Below are positions 1 through 7,614 of a stretch of 64,000 bases of DNA, in pieces. The notes below the pieces were generated by a model. That model saw only the letters and a list, made by a program, of their open reading frames with translations. It ran no database searches and was not told the origin of the DNA. Numbering within the stretch: position 1 is the first letter of the stretch; every line of letters begins with the position of its first letter. The DNA is from Flavobacterium panacis (GTDB taxonomy: Bacteria; Bacteroidota; Bacteroidia; Flavobacteriales; Flavobacteriaceae). Location of the stretch: the NCBI RefSeq assembly GCF_024649945.1, contig NZ_JANKMS010000002.1, forward strand, positions 434,001 to 498,000. Direction: 5' to 3'. Made by a program: the position numbers and the translations under genes.

Positions 1-189
1 GAAAAACAAAAAGCACTTATTCCCGAAAATTATTCTGTTTTTAAATCCGAATATGATTCAGGCAATGACTTTATGTATGTTTTTGCAAAACTAGACACTA
101 ATAATAATGGACAAGCAGATGAAAACGAACCTATCCATATTTTCTGGATTGATCTTAAAGATCCGAATAAAACAGGCCGACAATATTAG
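1..189 (+). CDS. C-terminal end of a hypothetical protein with an EF-hand-like loop
   Basis: An open frame enters from the left edge and stops with TAG at 187-189, giving the last 62 residues of a protein. The visible part contains an acidic loop of the form DTNNNGQADENEP, which resembles the calcium-binding loop of EF-hand or dockerin-type sequences (D-x-N-x-N-G-x-x-D-x-x-E). The domain and any signal peptide upstream cannot be seen. Given the downstream run of secreted lipoproteins it may also be exported, but that is inference. No function is assigned. Confidence 0.7.
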   Translation, partial: EKQKALIPENYSVFKSEYDSGNDFMYVFAKLDTNNNGQADENEPIHIFWIDLKDPNKTGRQY

Positions 190-251
190 GTAATAAATGG
201 CTTTATAAATTTTAAAAAAAGTTCCATTAATGTATAATAAAATAAAACTAC

Positions 252-437
252 ATTTTAGTTTTCAGAAACGCTGGAGCTTACTGTTTCTCAATGTCTTCGA
301 ACTACAACTCAAGATACAAACCAGCCGAAGTTCTTTGGAAAGACGGAAAAGGAATCTTGATTCGTGCTCACGAAACTTTCGAAGATTTACTTAAAAATCA
401 AATTCCGTTGCCAGAAGAAATTGCTGCAACAGTTTAA
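252..437 (+). pseudogene. lysA: 3' remnant of diaminopimelate decarboxylase (lysA)
   Basis: Codons 252-434 plus a TAA stop translate to a segment containing NAGAYCFSMSSNYNSRYKP, then AEVLWKDGKGILIR and ETFEDLLKNQ. This is the extreme C-terminus of bacterial LysA: the GAY...S.YN.R..PAEV block that binds PLP and substrate in the barrel domain, followed by the final R.ET.EDL helix. An in-frame TAA at 243-245 and AT-rich unrelated DNA precede it, so more than 300 upstream codons are missing. An internal ATG at 291 could still start a 48-residue peptide, but no enzyme could result. It is followed by its own terminator, consistent with the tail of a once complete transcription unit left by deletion or duplication. 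Confidence 0.72.
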
Positions 438-465
438 AAATAAAAAAAAGAGAATATCTACGAAG

Positions 466-497
466 TCCCGTTTCTTAATTGAGGCGGGATTTTTTTG
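466..497 (+). terminator. Rho-independent terminator after the lysA remnant
   Basis: The stem TCCCG (466-470) pairs with CGGGA (485-489) and is followed by a run of seven T residues. It probably terminated the lysA transcript. Confidence 0.6.
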
Positions 498-615
498 TTT
501 TTGTTTCTCGCAGATTTCGCAGATTGGACAGATTTATTTTATTATTCATTTTTTATCAGGCTGAGTGAAGTCGAAGCCCTCGCAAGTATAACCATACTTA
601 TTTAATCTCAAACCC

Positions 616-710
616 CGTTAGCGCGGATTTGCAATCCGTGCCCGCAAAGATGAGCACGTTCCTCTTCATTGATTCTCTTTGTGGGCACGGATTGCAAATC
701 CGCGCTAACG
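616..710. repeat. Long palindromic (REP/MITE-like) element, 35-bp arms
   Basis: Arms 616-650 and 676-710 are inverted copies with one mismatch in 35 bp. The arm core is GCGCGGATTTGCAATCCG, itself containing the small palindrome GGATTTGCAATCC. The loop is 25 bp. It codes for nothing and lies between the lysA remnant and the XRE gene. Such elements in this group are thought to be moved by REP-associated (RAYT, IS200/IS605-like) transposases, but none is in the window, so that link is inference. Confidence 0.75.
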
Positions 711-749
711 ATTCTAAGAAAGTTTAACTTATTTAAATAAGAAAAATCA

Positions 750-757
750 TATTTTTG
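750..757 (+). promoter_or_regulatory. Candidate -7 box of the XRE regulator gene
   Basis: TATTTTTG fits the Bacteroidota/Flavobacterium TAnnTTTG element and lies 29 bp before the ATG at 787. No good TTG -33 partner is visible at the usual spacing. Confidence 0.4.
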
Positions 758-786
758 TTTCAGAAAAATTTAAATACCTTTGAAAT

Positions 787-1185
787 ATGAGCACAACAAC
801 AAAACCAAGACATATCGGTAGAAATATCAGCCGAATTAGAGAGCTTAAAGGTATGAAGCAGGAAGCGCTTGCACAAGCAATTGGCTCGAACCAGCAGGCA
901 ATTTCTATGATTGAAAACAGCGAAAGTGTTGATCAAGAAAAACTTGCCAATATTGCAGAAGCACTTGGTGTTACGGTAGAAGCGATTGAGAATTTTTCTG
1001 AAGAAGCTGTTTTCAATTTTTTCAATAATTTTTACGATCACAGTTCTAGTGCTCAAGGAAGTGGTAACAACAATGTCAATTGCAATTTCAATCCACTTGA
1101 TAAAGTTGTAGAACTTTACGAACGTTTGGTTCAGGCTGAAAAAGACAAAGTGGAGTATTTAGAAAAGTTACTAAAAGGAAAATAA
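787..1185 (+). CDS. XRE-family helix-turn-helix transcriptional regulator
   Basis: A 132-residue cytoplasmic protein. Residues about 11-68 form a Cro/cI-type HTH: IGRNISRIRELKGMKQEALA, the recognition-helix region SNQQAISMIENSE, and the closing LANIAEALGVTVEAIENF. A middle stretch rich in F, N and S (residues about 75-103) links to a charged C-terminal helix (LDKVVELYERLVQAEKDKVE), which is probably a dimerization coiled coil. This architecture is common among small Bacteroidota XRE proteins whose targets are unknown. It stands alone with its own promoter-like box and terminator. The opposite-strand frame over it is a shadow. Confidence 0.85.
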   Translation: MSTTTKPRHIGRNISRIRELKGMKQEALAQAIGSNQQAISMIENSESVDQEKLANIAEALGVTVEAIENFSEEAVFNFFNNFYDHSSSAQGSGNNNVNCNFNPLDKVVELYERLVQAEKDKVEYLEKLLKGK

Positions 1186-1209
1186 CTTCCTATAGAATAT
1201 AAATTTATG

Positions 1210-1246
1210 AAAACACAAATATCTTATGATTTTGTGTTTTTTTTTT
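1210..1246 (+). terminator. Rho-independent terminator of the XRE gene
   Basis: AAAACACAAA (1210-1219) pairs perfectly with TTTGTGTTTT (1231-1240), followed by a T run to 1246. The A-rich upstream flank may let it act in both directions. Confidence 0.65.
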
Positions 1247-1264
1247 AAAACTAAAAACAAAACT

Positions 1265-1600
1265 ATGAAAAAACTAATTCTGCTTTTTTTTATCATTCTG
1301 GTTTCTTTTTCAATCAAAATAAACGCACAAAATGCTCAGTCAATTTTTCTAGATAATCTCGAATCGTTTGAAAGGTTAGCAAAAAATAAAAATGAATCAA
1401 TAAGTTTAAACAAAGTTTATGAAGCTCGAAAGTTTTTAATAGATATTACTGGCATTACTTATAAGATGGAACAACCATTTGATATGCCTGTATTTCCACC
1501 AGATAAAACTATAAAAAAATGGAGATCTTGGTTTGAAAAAAATAAGGATCTCTTATATTATGATGAAAAAGAGAAAGAAGTTAAAGTGATAAAAAAATAA
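1265..1600 (+). CDS. Hypothetical secreted protein
   Basis: The start was placed at ATG 1265 because the sequence from there (MKKLILLFFIILVSFSIKI then NAQ) is a clean type I signal peptide. The longer frame from 1226 overlaps the preceding terminator. The mature protein is about 90 residues, charged and helix-prone, with no recognised domain. A GITYKMEQPFDMPVFPPDK stretch is followed by a W-rich segment (KKWRSWFEKNKDLLYYDE), which could be a small repeat-type fold. It is first in a run of same-strand small exported proteins, 40 bp before the next gene. Function unknown. Confidence 0.7.
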   Translation: MKKLILLFFIILVSFSIKINAQNAQSIFLDNLESFERLAKNKNESISLNKVYEARKFLIDITGITYKMEQPFDMPVFPPDKTIKKWRSWFEKNKDLLYYDEKEKEVKVIKK

Positions 1601-1640
1601 AAAAACTAATTTTAGCCTACCAAATCAATCCCCAAAACAA

Positions 1641-2090
1641 ATGAAATTCACAATCCCCCTATCAACCCTACTCCTAGTATTTACAACAAATCTATTCAGC
1701 CAAACCATTGCTGATTTAAAACTAAAACCAAAAGAAATTCCTAGAAATTATGCTGTAAGCGACGGAAATATTTGCATTACACCACAAGCTTGTACTTTCT
1801 ATAACGACATTCAAACCTATATTAATATTGTTGGAACTGTAAAAAGTAAAGCCATTCAAAGTTTTAAAAGCAAAGGAGACAGTGGTTCGATCATGTATTT
1901 TGAATTTGAACACGTTTTTAAAGGTGATCGATTCCTGCAAGGTTTACTCTGGGGAAAAGCCGGAGAACCAACAGACGAACATCCAGAAGAATATATTGCA
2001 AAAGGAAAATTTCTAGTCATTTGGAGTTTGAAATCTGATAGTCCGTTAAAGGAAAAATCGGAAACTAAAGTGGAGAACATTCTTCCATAA
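1641..2090 (+). CDS. Hypothetical secreted protein
   Basis: A 149-residue protein with an N-terminal signal peptide (residues 1-20, ending LFSQ). The mature part has two cysteines (ICITPQAC) that could form a disulfide, and a beta-rich segment IVGTVKSKAIQSFKSKGDSG followed by YFEFEHVFKG. That pattern resembles small OB- or NTF2-like periplasmic proteins, but I do not recognise the family. It is probably co-transcribed with its neighbours (gaps of 40 and 58 bp). Function unknown. Confidence 0.7.
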   Translation: MKFTIPLSTLLLVFTTNLFSQTIADLKLKPKEIPRNYAVSDGNICITPQACTFYNDIQTYINIVGTVKSKAIQSFKSKGDSGSIMYFEFEHVFKGDRFLQGLLWGKAGEPTDEHPEEYIAKGKFLVIWSLKSDSPLKEKSETKVENILP

Positions 2091-2148
2091 AAAATAAATT
2101 CTACAAAATATTTACTGAATACATTACAAAAAATAGAACAATCCATTA

Positions 2149-2682
2149 ATGAAAAAAACATTACTTATACTTATTTCGATTTTAGCCATAAGCTGTAGCA
2201 ACGACGATACACCTAAAACCGACAAAACTTCTATAAATCTGGTAACAGGAATTAATTTTAGATCAACTACAGATGACTTAGGATTAAAACTCGGAAACCC
2301 AAATGTTTTGATAAAAAACAACTTTTTAATTTACCCTAATCCTGCGCGTAACAACAATTATCTTTATATTTCAACGCAAGGAAACATTACAGGAGTTTGG
2401 TTTGTACCCGCAAAACCTGAAAAAATTTATCAAGATGTTCAGTTTAGTACTATCTTAAAGAGCGATTTGTATAGTGAACAATCTATTGCCTCAAACGCTA
2501 CGCTTTCTTACAATGATTTACCTGCAAATACTACTAAACTTGATATAACAACTCTTACTACAGGGTATTATAAAATCTTCGTTAAAATTGGAGGTACTAT
2601 TCATTGGGATAATTTGTATGTATACAGTGATGCAGAAGATAATGAAGAATATTTTGTAGAAGTCAAGAATTTTTGGAAATAA
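2149..2682 (+). CDS. Hypothetical lipoprotein
   Basis: A 177-residue protein with a lipoprotein signal peptide. The lipobox LAISC puts the acylated Cys at residue 16, followed by SNDDTPKTDK, a typical Bacteroidota export-to-surface type linker (acidic residues soon after Cys). The middle contains FLIYPNPARNNNYLYIS, which resembles the YPNP-type opening of T9SS type A sorting domains, but here it is internal and followed by a beta-rich domain (TLTTGYYKIFVKIGG). That fits a small secretin-tail-like or immunoglobulin-like fold. No enzyme motif is seen. Confidence 0.72.
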   Translation: MKKTLLILISILAISCSNDDTPKTDKTSINLVTGINFRSTTDDLGLKLGNPNVLIKNNFLIYPNPARNNNYLYISTQGNITGVWFVPAKPEKIYQDVQFSTILKSDLYSEQSIASNATLSYNDLPANTTKLDITTLTTGYYKIFVKIGGTIHWDNLYVYSDAEDNEEYFVEVKNFWK

Positions 2683-2767
2683 GTCTCAGTCCTTATCATA
2701 ACTGCATTTAAAACATTTAGTAGTATCTTCGTATTTCAAAAAAAATACATTTTAAACATTACAAAAA

Positions 2768-3127
2768 ATGAAACTGCAAATACGAATCCTGCTTTATTCT
2801 ATACTCTTCTTTTTATATCTAACTGCAACTCAGTTTTTCCTATCGCTTGGGCAAATATTAAAAACAGATCCTTATATCACTCTTGGTTGCGGATTCGCTG
2901 TTTTTAATCTGATATATGCTTTTTTCGCTTTAAAATGGAAGCCGCTTTTAAATATAATCTGTGCGGTTGGAATTGCCGCTTTATCTTTATTTCTGGCTTT
3001 GCAATTTACCAATCTTCATCTTTTTATAGATTATGATCCGTATCAGGTTAAAACGGCCATTTTTGCCAATGCTGTTTTATCAATTATTTTTTGGGAGATT
3101 GTGTATCAAGTGAAGATTAGAAAATAA
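2768..3127 (+). CDS. Small hypothetical inner-membrane protein
   Basis: A 119-residue protein with four hydrophobic segments (residues about 5-28, 38-54, 58-79 and 95-113) and short loops. The last few residues (KIRK) are positive. It resembles the many uncharacterised four-helix membrane proteins of Flavobacteria and has no catalytic motif. It sits between two lipoprotein genes on the same strand. Function unknown. Confidence 0.68.
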   Translation: MKLQIRILLYSILFFLYLTATQFFLSLGQILKTDPYITLGCGFAVFNLIYAFFALKWKPLLNIICAVGIAALSLFLALQFTNLHLFIDYDPYQVKTAIFANAVLSIIFWEIVYQVKIRK

Positions 3128-3137
3128 TAAAAAAATC

Positions 3138-3265
3138 AATTGCCTCCAGCTTTAGTTGGAGGTTTATATAGAAAGTCTAGAGCGGGCTTTAGTCAAATGA
3201 ATAAATTTTGGCTAAAGCCTTTTTTATTATTATATGCTGACCTCCAGCTAAAGCTGGAGGCAATT
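3138..3265. repeat. Nested palindromic repeat element
   Basis: Outer arms 3138-3163 and 3240-3265 are inverted copies with one mismatch (core CCTCCAGCTAAAGCTGGAGG, itself almost a palindrome). Inside lies a second imperfect inverted pair, GGGCTTTAGTC near 3184 and GGCTAAAGCC near 3211. The whole could fold into a long branched hairpin. It fills the gap between 3127 and 3494 (about 366 bp), where I see no credible gene; a 78-codon open frame across the repeat has no coding character. Confidence 0.75.
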
Positions 3266-3493
3266 TATCTGATCTGGATTTCTGTTGTAACTTTACTTTA
3301 CAAACCTTCTAAATGGTTTGGAAAATATAAAGCCGAAAATCAACATTGGTGTTTGAAATATATTAAAAAAAAATAGAGAGAATCTGAAAAAACACGCTCT
3401 AGCATACTCAGTCCTACAATTTAAAAGACGGAATTTCGTACATAATTTTCTATATTAGCATTTTAAATTTTATCCAAGCCAAAAATGCCTAAT

Positions 3494-4051
3494 ATGAAAA
3501 TTAGAACTTTAATCCTTTTATCAGTACTTACTATTTCTTGTAAAAAAGAAACAAAAACGGAAACCGAAACTCCAAAAACTATAACAAAAGACAGTGTATC
3601 TATTTCTCCAAAAGAAGAACCTGAAACTCCACAATCTGATACAATTTTGCTTTCGACCAAACACAAAACCAACAAAATTACATGCGATCTTGATGGAGAC
3701 AATTTAGACGAAACCGTAGAAATCTTCAGAAGTACCAAAAACAAAAAAAGCGGACTGAAAATTACTTATGGAAATGGAAAAAAAACAGATTTTCTAGGTT
3801 TTGGAAATGATATTCTGCAACAAGGTTTTGATGAAATTGACTGGGTTGGCATTTTTGAAAAAGCTCCTAAACATGAAATTTACTTTAATAATGTAAATGA
3901 TGATGGCGAAATTATTGGTGAAGAACAAGTTGCAGAAGAGGACAAAATAAAATTGCCAAACGACGGAATTTTTATTCACGCTGACGAAAGCTGTGGCGGT
4001 GGCGTTATTTATCTAAAAAACGGTAAATACGAATGGATTCAGCAAGAATAA
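3494..4051 (+). CDS. Hypothetical lipoprotein
   Basis: The start was taken at the second ATG (3494), since a lipoprotein signal peptide follows directly (lipobox LTISC, then KKETKTETET). The mature protein of about 170 residues has a Thr/Glu/Pro-rich linker and then a compact domain with DLDGDNLDETVEIFR. This is an FG-GAP-like or calcium-binding D-x-D-x-D-x-x-x-E loop of the kind found in VCBS-like lipoproteins. A near-C-terminal DESCGGGVIYLKNGKYEWI is a well-ordered motif also known from Bacteroidota hypothetical lipoproteins. No enzyme signature is seen. Confidence 0.75.
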   Translation: MKIRTLILLSVLTISCKKETKTETETPKTITKDSVSISPKEEPETPQSDTILLSTKHKTNKITCDLDGDNLDETVEIFRSTKNKKSGLKITYGNGKKTDFLGFGNDILQQGFDEIDWVGIFEKAPKHEIYFNNVNDDGEIIGEEQVAEEDKIKLPNDGIFIHADESCGGGVIYLKNGKYEWIQQE

Positions 4052-4084
4052 ACAGATTGTGATTGAACCTAAAGTATTCTGAAT

Positions 4085-4552
4085 ATGAAAAGTACATCCG
4101 AAATTGCAAATCGTTTTAGAGAAGTCATTTTAAACGGAACCTGGATTGCAAATACCAATTTTAAAGATCAACTTGAAAATCTGGATTGGAAAATTGCGGT
4201 TAGTCCTGTTCAGAATTTAAATACTATTGCTGCTTTGGCGCAACATATTCATTATTATATAGACGGAATAAATACTGTTTTTAAAGGCGGAAATCTAGAT
4301 ATAAAAGACAAATTCAGTTTCGACTTCCCTCCTGTTCAATCTCAGGAAGAATGGAATATTTTTCTAACTCAATTCTGGAATGCTGCCGAAGAATTTGCTT
4401 CGTTAGTAGAACAAATTCCTGATAAAAAACTCGATGAAAGTTTTGTCGATATCAAATACGGTTCATACAAAAGAAATATCGAAGCGATGATTGAACATAG
4501 TTATTATCATTTAGGACAAATCGTTTTGATTAAAAAATTACTGACCAATTAG
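4085..4552 (+). CDS. DinB-superfamily protein (putative metal-dependent hydrolase/transferase fold)
   Basis: A 155-residue cytoplasmic protein of four long helices, typical of the DinB/DUF1572-like four-helix bundle. The expected metal-binding histidines are visible: AALAQHIHYYIDG in the second helix (H53 and H55) and EHSYYHLGQI near the end (H142 and H146, the HxxxH pair). The superfamily includes thiol transferases (bacillithiol and mycothiol S-transferases, maleylpyruvate isomerase) and many uncharacterised stress proteins; the substrate here cannot be told. It is the only clearly cytoplasmic enzyme-like protein among its lipoprotein neighbours, 33 bp after the previous stop. Confidence 0.8.
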   Translation: MKSTSEIANRFREVILNGTWIANTNFKDQLENLDWKIAVSPVQNLNTIAALAQHIHYYIDGINTVFKGGNLDIKDKFSFDFPPVQSQEEWNIFLTQFWNAAEEFASLVEQIPDKKLDESFVDIKYGSYKRNIEAMIEHSYYHLGQIVLIKKLLTN

Positions 4553-4607
4553 AACTTCTTTTCCTAAAAATCACAAACTTAAAAAGACTTTGATTCTACA
4601 ATTAAAA

Positions 4608-5591
4608 ATGAAGAAACTACTTTTACTTTTGCCTTTATTCTTATTATTTATTAACTGTAAGAAAAACGAGCCAATCCAGAAAAAAGAAATTGTTAATGCT
4701 ACTGATACCACAAACATAGCTGACGCTAAAAATGATAGCATCGCTTTATTAGCAATCACTAAGAAGCTTTACCAATGGGCAGAAGAAAAAAGCACAGGAA
4801 GCGACTTCAGTCCTATTGAAGATCAAAATACAGATAGTATTTACAGCGGAATCGATATGAAACTTCATAAAGCCCGACTTAAAGAACTTGAAAACACTCA
4901 TTTATTTTCAAAAGATTTTATTGCGAATTACAATAAAATTGCCCTAAAAATTGATACTGATCTTAAAAATGGATCTCTAAAGTGGAATGTTGGCGAACTG
5001 CCTCCATTTGGTACTGGTGCAAGTCCCTGGTGTAATTGCCAGGACACTCCTGATAATTTCTTAAATAAAATTTGGATCATGCATCTTTCGATAGAAAACA
5101 ATAAAGCATTCTACAATTGGAGTTGGGGTGATGGAATTGTGTATAACATCAAAACTGTAAAAGAGAATAACGAATGGAAAATATCCTATCTGGAAGGTTT
5201 TGATTACGACGGTTTTATTAGAAGCTTTCAGAAAACAAATGATTTTACCGGAAAATGGAAAAACGATATGGTTTCACTTAGTATTGGTGATACTTCGCTG
5301 GCTTTCGAATATCATGGACAATGCGTTTATTTTTATCCCATTCGAAAAATAAGCAATACTGAATTTGAAATGATTTGGGCTAGAGAAATGGACTGTAAAT
5401 TTGATAACGGAACAGATGAAACTTTTGGATTAAAAGAGATTCCGCAAATTGGCAAACCATTTTCTAAAATGACACTTAAAAACAATACTTTACATGTTCA
5501 GTATTATTACAAAAAATGGGTAGAAAAATACAGCGAACAAACAGATGGCGTTTTTACAACAGAATATATCAAGTATAGAGAAGAATATTAA
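4608..5591 (+). CDS. Hypothetical lipoprotein (327 aa)
   Basis: The start was set at ATG 4608, where MKKLLLLLPLFLLFINCKK begins (lipobox FINC, Cys at residue 17). The mature protein has a helical N-terminal region and then two beta-rich parts. The second (from about residue 205, FTGKWKNDMVSLSIGD, HGQCVYFYPIRKI) resembles small lipocalin-like domains with GKW openings. Four cysteines (CNCQ, QCVY, DCKF) could pair in the periplasm. It ends just before the next signal-peptide gene and is likely in the same transcript. Function unknown. Confidence 0.72.
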   Translation: MKKLLLLLPLFLLFINCKKNEPIQKKEIVNATDTTNIADAKNDSIALLAITKKLYQWAEEKSTGSDFSPIEDQNTDSIYSGIDMKLHKARLKELENTHLFSKDFIANYNKIALKIDTDLKNGSLKWNVGELPPFGTGASPWCNCQDTPDNFLNKIWIMHLSIENNKAFYNWSWGDGIVYNIKTVKENNEWKISYLEGFDYDGFIRSFQKTNDFTGKWKNDMVSLSIGDTSLAFEYHGQCVYFYPIRKISNTEFEMIWAREMDCKFDNGTDETFGLKEIPQIGKPFSKMTLKNNTLHVQYYYKKWVEKYSEQTDGVFTTEYIKYREEY

Positions 5592-5610
5592 TTTTTTAAA
5601 ACCAAGAAAA

Positions 5611-6327
5611 ATGATAATGAGAAAATACTTCTTCTTTGCTTTACTGTTTTGCATGCACTTTTCATTTTCGCAAAATATAGATCATCTTAGTACTATTTTA
5701 AAACAACTCAAATTAAAAGAAAAACAGATTAATCTTGAGCTTGTCAGTCAAAAAGTATTGCCGTATGATAAAACTAAAAGTGTAGTGGTTGTTCCAAAAT
5801 ACGCTTCTGAAGTAGCTGACGATTATTTTGTCTTAGACGCTTATATACTGGTAATCGATAATGCAACGGGAAAAATAATCTATAAATTTGTTGAACCTGA
5901 GGCATGGACATCTGATGCCGTGATTTTAACTGATATTTCTGTCGATACTGGACTGTATCATTTAAACAAAACCACAAGAGCTTTTGGAATAAGAGTAAGT
6001 TATCGAACTCAAAGTCAGCCAAATCCCTACAGTGAAAGTAATCTATCTTTGTATATTATTGATAAAAATTCTTTAAAAGAAGTACTTCACAATTATAGTA
6101 TTTCAAGATATGGTGGAGAATGGGATACCAAATGTAATGGAGAATTTGAAGACAGTAATTCTACTATTGATATTGACAAACTACAAACCAATAATTTTAA
6201 TAATCTCATTGTAAAAACCAAGATTACCAAAACAAAAAGCGTTTTTAAAAATGATGATTGTATTTCTAAAGAATCCATTAAAAAAGAAACAACAAAGCTG
6301 GTTTTCAATGGCAAGGAATACAAATAG
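5611..6327 (+). CDS. Hypothetical secreted protein
   Basis: The frame is open from 5545, but the signal peptide starts at ATG 5611 (or 5617): MIMRKYFFFALLFCMHFSFSQ. The mature part of about 215 residues is beta-rich, with a YFVLDAYILVIDNATGKIIYK repeat-like unit resembling a propeller blade, an acidic DSNSTIDIDKLQTNN stretch and a C-terminal TKLVFNGKEYK. This looks like a PA3715-like/YARHG-neighbour type periplasmic protein, but no family is certain. The gap to the previous gene is 19 bp, so operonic transcription is likely. Confidence 0.68.
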   Translation: MIMRKYFFFALLFCMHFSFSQNIDHLSTILKQLKLKEKQINLELVSQKVLPYDKTKSVVVVPKYASEVADDYFVLDAYILVIDNATGKIIYKFVEPEAWTSDAVILTDISVDTGLYHLNKTTRAFGIRVSYRTQSQPNPYSESNLSLYIIDKNSLKEVLHNYSISRYGGEWDTKCNGEFEDSNSTIDIDKLQTNNFNNLIVKTKITKTKSVFKNDDCISKESIKKETTKLVFNGKEYK

Positions 6328-6367
6328 AGAAATGAATTATTTAAACCAACTTTAATACAACCAACAA

Positions 6368-6856
6368 ATGCAAACAAAATTTTTAATCTTAATAGCTATT
6401 CTTTGTTTAGCCAGCTGTAAAGATTCTAATAAAATTGAAAGAGAAGGCGAACCAACAATTTATGGAGTAAAAAGCGAAGATGAAGAAATGAACGCCGCTA
6501 TTTTACAAGCGAATGAAACCTTAGACGATTTCAAAAAAGGACTATTGGATCCTACCGCTGACAGCCACGCATTAAAAGTTAAGTTTTCAAATGAAAAAGG
6601 CATCGAACATATGTGGATTGGCGATATTGTTTATAAAGATGGTCAATATACTGGAATTCTAAACAACGAACCCGAATACATTACAGAGTATAAATCGGGG
6701 GACAAAATAGAGGTTGACGCTTCTAAAATTAGCGACTGGATGTATCTCGTAAATGGAAAATTACATGGTGGCTATACGATCCGAGTTTTGCGTGACCGAA
6801 TGACTGAAGAAGAAAGAAAACAACTAGATGAAGAAAGCGAAATGCAATTTGATTAA
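6368..6856 (+). CDS. DUF2314-domain lipoprotein
   Basis: A 162-residue lipoprotein (lipobox LASC, Cys at residue 17). From about residue 45 it matches the DUF2314 (YegJ-type) pattern: MNAAILQANETLDDFKKGL, LKVKFSNEKGIEHMWIGDI, GQYTGILNNEP, YKSGDKIEVDASKISDWMYL, and a GGYTIRVLRDRM end. The E-H-M-W and D-W-M motifs are the hallmark. The function of DUF2314 proteins is unknown; they often occur singly next to other small lipoproteins, as here. The gap to the next gene is 15 bp. Confidence 0.82.
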   Translation: MQTKFLILIAILCLASCKDSNKIEREGEPTIYGVKSEDEEMNAAILQANETLDDFKKGLLDPTADSHALKVKFSNEKGIEHMWIGDIVYKDGQYTGILNNEPEYITEYKSGDKIEVDASKISDWMYLVNGKLHGGYTIRVLRDRMTEEERKQLDEESEMQFD

Positions 6857-6871
6857 TCTTTAAACTATTTC

Positions 6872-7582
6872 ATGAAAAATATTCTGTCTTTATTATTATG
6901 TATTGTGTTGTTTTCAAACTGTAAAACAGATAAAAAAGAAGCAATCAAAACCAATATTTCTACTGAAGAATCTTCAAAAGAAGAACCTTTTGTATTGAAG
7001 GTTGAAAAAATTGATTCGACACAATTTCCAGAATCAATAAAATATGAAGGTTTTATAAAAAATGCCGTTCGCTGGAAAGACAAATCGGGAGACAATATTG
7101 TTATTACTACAGAAACAGGTTATCATATTAATAAAAAATTCGAACATGATTCTGATGGTTCTGATGCTGAATTATTTGCCTATCATTATATTATTTCGGG
7201 AAATGAAGCAAAACAAACCTGGAAAGTTTACGATTTTATTTCAGACTGTCCTGTCGATATTGTGGCTTCGTTTGTAAAAAATACTTTTCAGGTTACTGAT
7301 TTAAACCAAAACGGAATTGCAGAAACATGGCTTATGTACAAAACCGTTTGTCATGGAGATGTAAGTCCGTGTAATATGAAAATTATTATGTACGAAGGAA
7401 ATCAAAAATACGCAATTCGTGGCGAAAGCAAAGTTGCTGTTGGAATTGATGATCATGGCAAAAAACAATTTATTGGAGGCGAATACAAACTAGATGATAA
7501 CTTTAAAAAAGCTCCAAAAGCCTTTCAAGAATTTGCTCAAAAATTATGGGCCGATAATTTGATAGAAAACTGGGAAAATTAA
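6872..7582 (+). CDS. Lipoprotein of the M949_RS01915-like family (hypothetical)
   Basis: A 236-residue protein with a lipoprotein signal peptide (LFSNC, Cys at residue 17). The core contains DCPVDIVASFV, then VTDLNQNGIAETWLMYKTVC and HGDVSPCNMKIIMYEG. These look to me like a widespread Flavobacteriia family that NCBI names M949_RS01915 (surface polysaccharide biosynthesis); I could not verify this, and the name does not prove the role. The D-x-N-x-N-G-x-x-E motif suggests a bound calcium. It overlaps nothing and lies 15 bp after the DUF2314 gene. Confidence 0.68.
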   Translation: MKNILSLLLCIVLFSNCKTDKKEAIKTNISTEESSKEEPFVLKVEKIDSTQFPESIKYEGFIKNAVRWKDKSGDNIVITTETGYHINKKFEHDSDGSDAELFAYHYIISGNEAKQTWKVYDFISDCPVDIVASFVKNTFQVTDLNQNGIAETWLMYKTVCHGDVSPCNMKIIMYEGNQKYAIRGESKVAVGIDDHGKKQFIGGEYKLDDNFKKAPKAFQEFAQKLWADNLIENWEN

Positions 7583-7614
7583 CATTCTATTTCACTCACA
7601 TTAAACACATAGTA

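Noticed and set aside
364..564. A 66-codon frame within the lysA remnant and its terminator
   Set aside because: It overlaps the lysA reading frame and runs through the terminator hairpin.
3140..3376. A 78-codon open frame across the palindromic repeat
   Set aside because: It lies over a nested inverted repeat, lacks a ribosome binding site and has no coding character.
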